Assembly: GCF_932276165.1 (NCBI RefSeq)
Contig: NC_064012.1
Coordinates: 4,967,501 to 5,031,500, forward strand
Direction: 5' to 3'
DNA: 64,000 nt
Origin: Plutella xylostella
Lineage: Eukaryota; Arthropoda; Insecta; Lepidoptera; Plutellidae
Both the position numbers and the translations under genes were made by a program. This document shows, in pieces, positions 57,211 to 64,000 of the stretch. The notes beneath the pieces were generated by a model, which saw nothing but the letters and a program-made list of their open reading frames with translations, was not told the origin of the DNA and searched no databases. Positions within the stretch are counted from its first letter, which is position 1. Each line of letters opens with the position of its first letter.

Positions 57211-59700
57211 AATTATTATGCTCAAAAAAATATTTAAAAAAATATGTTTCTAAGTTCTCGGCTCTATCTCGTTGTAATAAACGTTGTTTTTGTCAAGCTA
57301 GAGTAACCCTGTAACCGGCATCGACCTCCAAATTTTGTCTTTCTGTGGTATGGTAGGTAACATGAATTCCTTCTTCTTGTAATTATTATGATTAATTAAA
57401 TGAATAACCGGTATTGATTTTGTAATGTTTTATTCACTGAATACAAGAATAACAAGAGCTTTGTAATAAATTGAAAGTCCACGGGTGACTTCACAGTGTC
57501 AAAGGTCCGGCAAAAACGTTTAAACATGTTTCCCAAGTCCTGATGTTCCTCCGTTAATGAAGTAATCTCCGGTTGAAGTAACAAAAGCTCTAGCGGCCCG
57601 ATTCTGCTACTCAACAGCATAAAATTCCACGTGGCTTACTCTTGTGGAACTGTTTCACTTTTGAGTAACTACATAAGCATAAGCATGAATTTAGTTTAAG
57701 ATCTATGAGAATTCGGCCGATAGATAATACATCACAGCGATGTAGGTCCTATTTATGTTCTGGTTACCTTCACTTAGACAATAAGACTACCCAAGTACAG
57801 AACTTCTGCTGCAGTGCAGTGATATCTTCCACTCATCATGATTTTTGAGGTATTATTGAATATCTCACTCACATTTTTTTTCCTTTGCACTCGTTCTTGA
57901 AGCCGCGCAATGTGAGATGTGAGATGTGAGTGAGCGCGATGCAAAACATTTGTCATATCTTGGCGTGTGAATCTTGCGCTCTGTAGAAGGCCTTTAGCTC
58001 ATGCACTTGAATATGTAAAACACGGATGGCTAAACACATTATCCTAACAATATTCCGCAATACACTCTCGCCACGAGGCAGCGACGTTCTCACTAATTAG
58101 CAGAATGCAGTCACCTCCACGTGCCTTTCACCTGAAGTCTGTAATTGGACGGGCAGTCCAGCAGCCAGTTATTAGCAACGCTATTACAGGGCCGGGCGCC
58201 GGCAGCCGGCGTCAACTGATGCAGTGATAAATACCTTAAAAACACCACAGTTCACTGCTGGCGTAATTTTGTGCTGGATTTTGTTTTTTTGTTTGCGCTT
58301 TGTGTTGGGCAAAGACAGCTGTTGTGAAGCTGAAAATCGAAACTTAGTCAGGCTTTAATTATGTTTTAACATAGTTTTGTAAATACTTGTTGTTTGGCAT
58401 GATACTATACATATAATAATCGTATCATTGTCGATAATTTACCATGTCAGCTATCGTGTCATGCGTGTCGTTTTATTTGCAGTGTGAAGGCAGGATTCTT
58501 CTCACAAGTTTTCAAAATATATGTCTAATATGGCTGGCATCTTATCATTATGCATTATAATCATCACCAACCCGTAATCACATCCACTGCCAGGTACGTT
58601 TATGTACACAACCAACCAAACCAACGGTATAGGCCTTCACCTAGGTACGCCTACCACGAATTCACGCTTCGCAAATCGGTCAAACGTGTAATCAAATATC
58701 TAGAATCTAGATCGTAGGTCCCCGGACAGATTGCGGTCGTGAGCATAATATAATGCATTCAATTATCATTGAACAATACAATCCCTAACTATACGCTAGG
58801 GAAAATTCGCTTTGGTTTGGTTTATTTCACAGGGGACAGTGGAATACCATTTTATTACAGACTATATACGTTTGTGTGTGTGGCACAGTATACATTCACA
58901 CAAAAAACTCTCCAGAGGAAACTGCTATAGAAATGAACATGCTTAGATTTCACTAACGCGATTTATAATAACGCAATCGGTCAGAATTTCTGTAGAGACC
59001 CTGGTACAGGATACTGATAATCTTGAATCTCGCTGAAAAATATAGCTCGATATCTCCGGTTTACTCTCTTCTACTCTCGATTAAATCAAATAGCAATCTA
59101 CTTGAACCAATTAAAGAGGCAGCGCCGTCTGGAATACCGGAAAGGGTTGTATTTGCCATTTTTCTGCGCGGTTTGTACAATTGAATTGGACTGGGTTGGA
59201 GGAGCAATCAGAAGTCATATTTTAACCGACAAAAAGACGAAGGTCGAATAGCAAGGACATTTACCTAATTAATCTTTGAAGAAGAATACATTAATAATCT
59301 TTGCTCAACACGGCTTTACAAGTTTTTCAAATCGAATAGTATTACTTATTGACACACACATACCTTACATAATATTACTTATTGACACACTACTTATTAC
59401 AAATTCAACGGTCGAAGACATACACACTTTTTAGTTAAGAAAAAACCATGAAAAATCAGGAAATATAAAATTAGTCTTTTATCATGCAGCGCAGCTCGTA
59501 GCATAAACTATTGAATAATATATACAGTATTTCAGCATTGCATCCGTGTGAATCCGGGGCTATTCGCTAGTTATTTAATTAAATAACCAGGGTGCACGGC
59601 AAAAGCAACTAATTAAGTTGAATAAATGAAAAGGAATATTTAACATGCTGTAGAGGTACTTTCATACGAGCGGTCGCCTGCTGTAAATTGATCGTAAAGT
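57211..59700. other. Intron 2 sequence, little recognised
   Basis: A GC-rich patch at 58080-58215 (GGGCCGGGCGCCGGCAGCCG) stands out from its AT-rich setting but shows no splice sites or open coding frame. A scrap related to the MITE at 28929-29063 lies near 57920-57965. Confidence 0.4.
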
Positions 59701-60072
59701 TACAGTGTGCATTGTGCAGAGAGCGGTGGTAGCTCAGTCGGGTGAGCGCCCGCTTCTCAATCAAGAGATGCGGGTTCGAATCCCGGCGCTGACATGTACC
59801 AATGAGTTCTTTTAACTTAAGTACAATGTATACCATCGCTCTTACGGTGAAGGAAAACATCGTGAGGAAACCTGCATATCTAGATCTAGCACATCTAGAT
59901 ATGTGAACCCACCAACCCGCAGTGGACCAGCGTGGTGGGAAATGGTCCAAGCTTAGGAAGGCAGTTTAGACCTTGGGGATATGCACAAAGGTTCCACTCG
60001 AGAGAGCCAGGTGCAGATACTTACACCCCCACAGAGAATAGAATAGAATAGAATAGAATACAGTGTGCATTG
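59701..60072 (+). mobile_element. tRNA-derived SINE with 14-bp target duplications
   Basis: TACAGTGTGCATTG at 59701-59714 is repeated at 60059-60072. The tRNA-like head holds an A box (TAGCTCAGTCG, 59730-59740) and a perfect B box (GGTTCGAATCC, 59773-59783), the RNA polymerase III promoter. The body has GTGAAGGAAAACATCGTGAG and GAAACCTGCATATCTAG, a segment shared by many insect SINEs. It ends in (ATAGA)n, about four units. The tRNA head no longer closes as an acceptor stem, so it is not a tRNA gene. The antisense 113-codon frame is a shadow. Confidence 0.85.
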
Positions 60073-60879
60073 GTGAATAGTCTGCAACGCTAACTTTGCA
60101 ACAGAAATAAGATCAAAACCAAAAAAAAATATTAGGCAATCTTCTTTATTTATTTAGAGCTACCAGTTAAAGGAAAATAATGTCTTTACTTTTAATCCTC
60201 TCTCAAAGTTAGGGTTATTGGGATCTACAAGCAATAAATGGGATTCAAGACATTATTTATCAAAATAATAACAGCCTTGCTTGGAAATGCATCAAAAACA
60301 TAGAATAATAAACTTATCTTTGAAAGAAAAGAAAATTAATAATAAGCAGACGTCAATACTGTCACAGATTCTGGCGGCTGGACTGAGAGTGAGAGATTTT
60401 CGAAGGATTTCGGAAACTTTAATTTCGTGCATCCCAATAAAGCCTACGTTACAAACATTTCTAAGCAACAAATATATAGTCTAAAGCAGTTTAATTTAAA
60501 TACTGCTAAAAGTGCAGCGTATCTAGAGAAGTTCAGTTAACGCTTCCAACATCTTAACTATGCCGGTGCCTCAATATATCGGTCTGATGATACACTATGC
60601 TGTGATAATCATATCTGGTCTGGTCATGGTCAACTTGTGCTATAATGTGGTGATGGTTGGTACAGGGCTTCAACTGGTGAAGATCATAAAAGGACATGGG
60701 CGAAAGTAGCAAGCCTGGACGTGTGAGTGGTTTTTTTTTCAGTTCATTTGTGAGTGTAATAATAATAATATCTCCATGTTGAAATTCGACTATGGTGCCA
60801 CCAATCCCATTGAGACAGCATTAGATTAGTAGAGTATTGGTGTACTTACACAGCTGCCGCTACACGGGTTCGAACATAT
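60073..60879. other. Intron 2 sequence, nothing recognised
   Basis: No exon or element is supported; frames are short. Confidence 0.35.
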
Positions 60880-61130
60880 GCAGCATGGTATATCTGAGCC
60901 CGAAACTAAATTCAGAATTTCAAAATTCGCGAAAAAAAAAAATATTTTCCATAGAAACTTAGTTGGTCACGTGACTTTTTACCATGGAGAATGTTTTTTT
61001 TTTCGCGTATTTTGAAATTCTGATTTCAGATTCGGGCTTAGATATAGGTATATATACATGAATATGTACATATCATGCTGCACATGCTGGTTTCGGCTTA
61101 GTATACCCTTTTTGCAACACCCTGTATATA
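60880..61130. mobile_element. MITE family E, left tip missing
   Basis: The right end CCTTTTTGCAACACCCTGTA is intact. Palindromic arms run through TTCAAAATTCGCGAAAAAAA and TTTTTTTCGCGTATTTTGAA, but the left CAGGGTGTTGC terminus is absent. Confidence 0.65.
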
Positions 61131-61716
61131 GTAACGCTCGGGCTAGCGCTATAAAATTCTGAAACTAATTAAAAGCTCCAGTAATTCATAGGGCACCGGG
61201 CAAAAAATTCAAATAACTCCGTCAAAAGCATTCAAACTATAACGCTGAGCGGATACAAAACCACGTAACAAAGGTTTTTTACTACCTGAAATATTTTAAT
61301 AAAAGGCCATTCGTATGAAATCCTTTGTCATATTTATAGATTAAAAATACATATAACCTTTTCACATGCCTGAATTTTTCAACGCAATACTAACGGATTA
61401 AGTGTTTGTAAAATATTTTACTTATATGCATCGATGCTGTTAAGTTTGTTCTTTGATATAATAAACATAATTGTTTAAATCAAAGATTTTGACCATTTTT
61501 TTAGAGAATTTTGCCTATATCTCGTCCACCACCTTATTTTATCATAATTTCCATGGAAATTCGCTATGAAAAGTAGCTTTCTAGCGGCACGCTAATACAA
61601 CGAGATAGATTAGCGCTGCAGTTTTACCACCACTCTATCTCATTGTATTGATATGACTTAGTAAGAGTAGACATAGCAAATCAATCACGTTCTGTTCAAC
61701 AAACTGTCCACTATGT
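61131..61716. other. Intron 2 sequence
   Basis: AACGAGATAGATTAGCGCTG to CTCTATCTCATTGTATTG (61596-61650) may be a scrap of MITE family C. Nothing else is recognised. Confidence 0.35.
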
Positions 61717-61803
61717 TTTACCTATTCTATTATATTCTCTGTGGGGGTGTAAGTGGACCTGCAGCTGCAGCTGGCTCTCTCGAATGGATCCTTTGTGCAT
61801 ATA
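61717..61803 (-). mobile_element. SINE 3'-end fragment, antisense
   Basis: CTATTCTATTATATTCTCTG, TGGGGGTGTAAGTGG and CTGGCTCTCTCGAATGGATC are the reverse complement of the 3' part of the SINE at 59701-60072. It lies 67 bp upstream of the exon 3 acceptor. Confidence 0.7.
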
Positions 61804-61870
61804 TATCTTTACCTATAATATATTCATATTATTCATGAGTTTTATGTAACAATTATATCATTGTCCTCAG

Positions 61871-61967
61871 GCGGACGCGGAGGGCGGTCCATCAACGTCG
61901 TCGCCCGCGCTGCCGCTGTGTCCCTCCGGCCGGCCCGATGCGGAGGTGCTGCCGCTACTTACCGATG
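61871..61967 (+). CDS. Host gene exon 3 (shortest form)
   Basis: The acceptor ATTGTCCTCAG ends at 61870 and the donor GATG|GTATGT begins at 61968. Continuing the phase-0 frame of exon 2 it encodes ADAEGGPSTSSPALPLCPSG and RPDAEVLPLLTD plus one base, so it ends in phase 1. GC content is high up to about 61960 and drops after. A tandem duplication downstream repeats the exon end and donor at 62088 and 62202, giving two longer in-frame alternatives. The family is not recognised. Confidence 0.55.
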
Positions 61968-62243
61968 GTATGTCCTTGACCTTGACCTTAGTACCTTCAT
62001 TAACAGCAGCAGCAGGAGTTACAGCAATTATACCGCTGGGTCCCTCAGGCCGACCTGATGCGGAGGTGCTGCCGATACTTACCGATGGTATGTCCTTGAC
62101 CTTGGTGCATTTGTTAATAGCAGAAGCAGGAGTTGCAGCAATTATGCCGCTGTGTCCCTCCGGCCGACCCGATGCGGAGGTGCTGCCGCTACTTACCGTT
62201 GGTACGTCCTTGACCTTGACCTTGGTACCTTCATAAACAGCAG
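61911..62243 (+). repeat. In-frame 120/114-bp minisatellite over an exon-intron boundary
   Basis: Three units share TCCCTCCGGCCGGCCCGATG, CGGAGGTGCTGCCGCTACTT and ACCGATGGTATGTCCTTGAC, followed by a CAGCAGCAG-containing part. Spacings of 120 and 114 bp are both multiples of three. Each unit has a splice donor on the plus strand and, overlapping it, a consensus donor-like GGTAAGTA on the minus strand. The plus frame ends at a TAA in unit 3 (62234-62236). A 133-codon minus-strand frame also spans the array. Confidence 0.8.
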
Positions 62244-62279
62244 CAGCAATCTTTTTATCACGCATCACCTGTTCCTTAG

Positions 62280-62387
62280 GCGTCGAGGTGGTGGCGTCTC
62301 AGTGGCGTCGCATCGGCTTGATTATGCCTCATTTACAATGTCGAGTTCTCGCCTCTCCCGCACTGAAACTAAGCCTCGACGTCTTCA
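62280..62387 (+). CDS. Candidate host gene exon 4
   Basis: ACCTGTTCCTTAG is a good acceptor ending at 62279 and TTCA|GTAAGC a donor at 62388. Joined to any of the three exon 3 donors (phase 1), the frame reads GVEVVASQWRRIGLIMPHLQ, then CRVLASPALKLSLDVF without a stop. Another frame is also open. Intron 3 would be only 312 bp or shorter. The call rests on splice motifs, phase and local GC. Confidence 0.4.
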
Positions 62388-62802
62388 GTAAGCGTCGACC
62401 TGAGCTCTCATATGGAAAATCTTTGATTACAAAGACAAATCGTAGTCTAGCTCTGTTTTTCACCGTTACGATAAGATTACCTATACCTAATACCTATGCG
62501 ATATCAATAACGGAGCGATAAAGCAAGGAGCGTGGTGAAATTGTTAGTTCTCTTTTCCCTACCGAGTTCCGTTTTTAACATTTTCACATCATAACCAGTA
62601 AGTACTATTATTACTTAAAAAATATCTAAGTACCATTGTTGACTCAAGCCTCGGTAATAATAAAATTTGAATTTTCTTGCTACCCCGTAACTGAAAAACA
62701 GGAGCTGTTTGTAAAAAGTAAGACTAAGTTAATTCCAACACTGCTGAGTTAATGTGATTATGATTAATATTTAATTAATTTGTGCCAATATCCTAACTAA
62801 TA
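62388..62802. other. Gene-free DNA
   Basis: Sequence between the candidate exon 4 and the Lep1-like copy; no feature is recognised. TATCCTAACTAA is duplicated just before the Lep1-like start (62789-62803). Confidence 0.35.
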
Positions 62803-63002
62803 TCCTAACTAATATTATAAATGCGAAAGTAACTGTGTCTGTCTGTCTGTTACTCTTTCACGCCAAAACTACTGAACGGATTTGAATGAAATTTGGTATA
62901 CATATGGTATAGACCCTGGGAAAGAACATGGGCTACTTTTTATCCCGGAATTCCCACGGGAAAACTTTTAAAGGCGAAGCGTAGCTCGCGGGAACAGCTA
63001 GT
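62803..63002 (+). mobile_element. Lep1-type Helitron-like element
   Basis: TCCTAACTAATATTATAAAT, three TCTG units, then GCTCGCGGGAACAGCTAGT. It is a full-length copy. Confidence 0.8.
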
Positions 63003-63153
63003 ATTTTAATATAGTCAGAAATCAGACTTCAAAGCTGAACTTCAGGCTGAACGAATCATCGCATAAACATTTCTCAACGCACAGACGCACATATACCCAC
63101 AAACTCATACTAAGTACATGCAATAATGCTTTCACAGCATTTATGTTTTTCAA

Positions 63154-63336
63154 TCCTAATCATAACTAATAATATAAGTGCAAAAGTAATTGTGTCTGTT
63201 ACTCTTTCACGCCAAAACTACTGAACGGATTATAATGAAATATGGTTACATATTATGGTTATGACCCAGAGAAAGAACATAGGCTACTTTTTATCCCGGA
63301 ATTAGCGAAGTAGCGAAGCTCGCAGCTACAGCTAGT
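63154..63336 (+). mobile_element. Lep1-like element, diverged and internally deleted
   Basis: TCCTAATCATAACTAATAAT, ACTACTGAACGGATTATAAT and CAGCTACAGCTAGT identify it. The (TCTG)n tract is reduced to one unit, and the CCCACGGGAAAACTTTTTAA part near the 3' end is deleted. Confidence 0.7.
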
Positions 63337-64000
63337 ATTTAATAAAATTTGGTTAACTTTTACGTTACCTGAGCAGAATCGTAGTTTACACAGAATCACA
63401 TTTAGCATTGCGAGGAATGTTTGACAATGTTTGCTGCTCAACAACAGTCCTGCGTCGCTCGCAACAATAGCCCTTTATGAACCCTTTCACTTGCGTGTGT
63501 GAAGGGCTAATAATAACAATGTACGCGTAATCGTGTGTGTTCTACTCTTAGACTAACAATATACTAGCTAGACGGATTGTCCGTGGAAAATTAACGTATC
63601 GATAAATAATACCCCACGTCTTCCACGGAGATATGTTTTGAATTAGTTTGGTTCTAATTTTTTTTACCTTATTCATTGCTACCACAGTTATGGTTTTCAT
63701 AAGGTTGAACTTGAAACAGTTTGACAATAAAAAAAACGCGGACAGTTTTTAGGTTAACTTTTCTATGTGTCACGTTACAGCATCCTGTCCGTATATTTTT
63801 AATCTAGAGTTCTACTCATCATATTATTATAATAGCATGTTAGTTGTGTTGTTCAGTCGTAGTTTGCCCGGCCGGTGTAACGAGGCATCACATCTAACGA
63901 AGAGGTCGCCGGCGGCTGTTGTCCAACCTTCAAAAGGTTCTAGAGGAAAGCTAGAGACGAAAACTTTTGGCAACAATAACAAACTAACTGGATGCCGAGA
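63337..64000. other. Gene-free DNA
   Basis: A moderately GC-rich patch at 63860-63930 has no splice or coding support. Nothing else is recognised. Confidence 0.35.

Noticed and set aside
59721..59795. tRNA gene
   Set aside because: A and B boxes are present but the acceptor stem does not close and the sequence continues into a SINE body with flanking target duplications.
62152..62391. Alternative frame of exon 4 rich in Arg/Ser
   Set aside because: It is open but out of phase with every exon 3 donor, all of which leave one base.

Overview
The window looks like nuclear DNA of a moth or butterfly. It is AT-rich, has spliceosomal exon boundaries, and is packed with repeats typical of Lepidoptera: Lep1-type Helitron-like copies with a (TCTG)n tract, RTE-type 3' ends with (ATC/TGA)n tails, many short terminal-inverted-repeat (TIR) elements and a tRNA-derived SINE. 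There is no bacterial or organellar signature, no stand-alone tRNA or rRNA gene and no CRISPR array.

Host gene. One plus-strand gene appears to span most of the window as a few small, GC-rich exons between very long introns: exon 1 with the start codon (14867-15198), exon 2 (31645-31839), exon 3 (61871-61967 or longer) and a possible exon 4 (62280-62387). The proposed junctions keep one reading frame open. The encoded N-terminus is basic, serine- and proline-rich and probably disordered; I do not recognise the family. A candidate alternative first exon lies at 25257-25389. Exon 3 is odd: an in-frame 120/114-bp tandem repeat has triplicated its 3' end together with the splice donor.

Mobile DNA, 1 to 37 kb. 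Intergenic or intronic DNA holds several families of TIR elements, Lep1-like copies, a 5'-truncated non-LTR retrotransposon with a readable reverse transcriptase (18.3-19.5 kb, minus), a decayed ORF C-terminus from another retroelement (11.5 kb), a composite of two decayed LINEs (26.7-28.1 kb, minus) and a pogo/Tc1-like element carrying a coding remnant (23.2-23.9 kb).

The outstanding object is at 37324-52495. It is a 15.2-kb LTR retrotransposon with roughly 4.0-kb LTRs (4848 and 4159 bp as they stand, because each LTR later took its own insertion), TG...CA ends, a 4-bp target duplication, an 18-nt primer-binding site complementary to tRNA-His, and a purine tract before the right LTR. The 6.2-kb internal region has no gag or pol that I can detect. 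This is the layout of a LARD (large retrotransposon derivative), a class known mainly from plants. It lies in the sense orientation in the ~30-kb second intron. The left LTR carries an 814-bp piggyBac derivative; the right LTR carries a 123-bp Harbinger-like MITE; each LTR shows the other's empty site.

Right flank, 52.5 to 64 kb. This part holds a perfect 35-bp-arm palindrome, more MITEs, a complete tRNA-derived SINE with 14-bp target duplications, exons 3 and 4, and two further Lep1-like copies.
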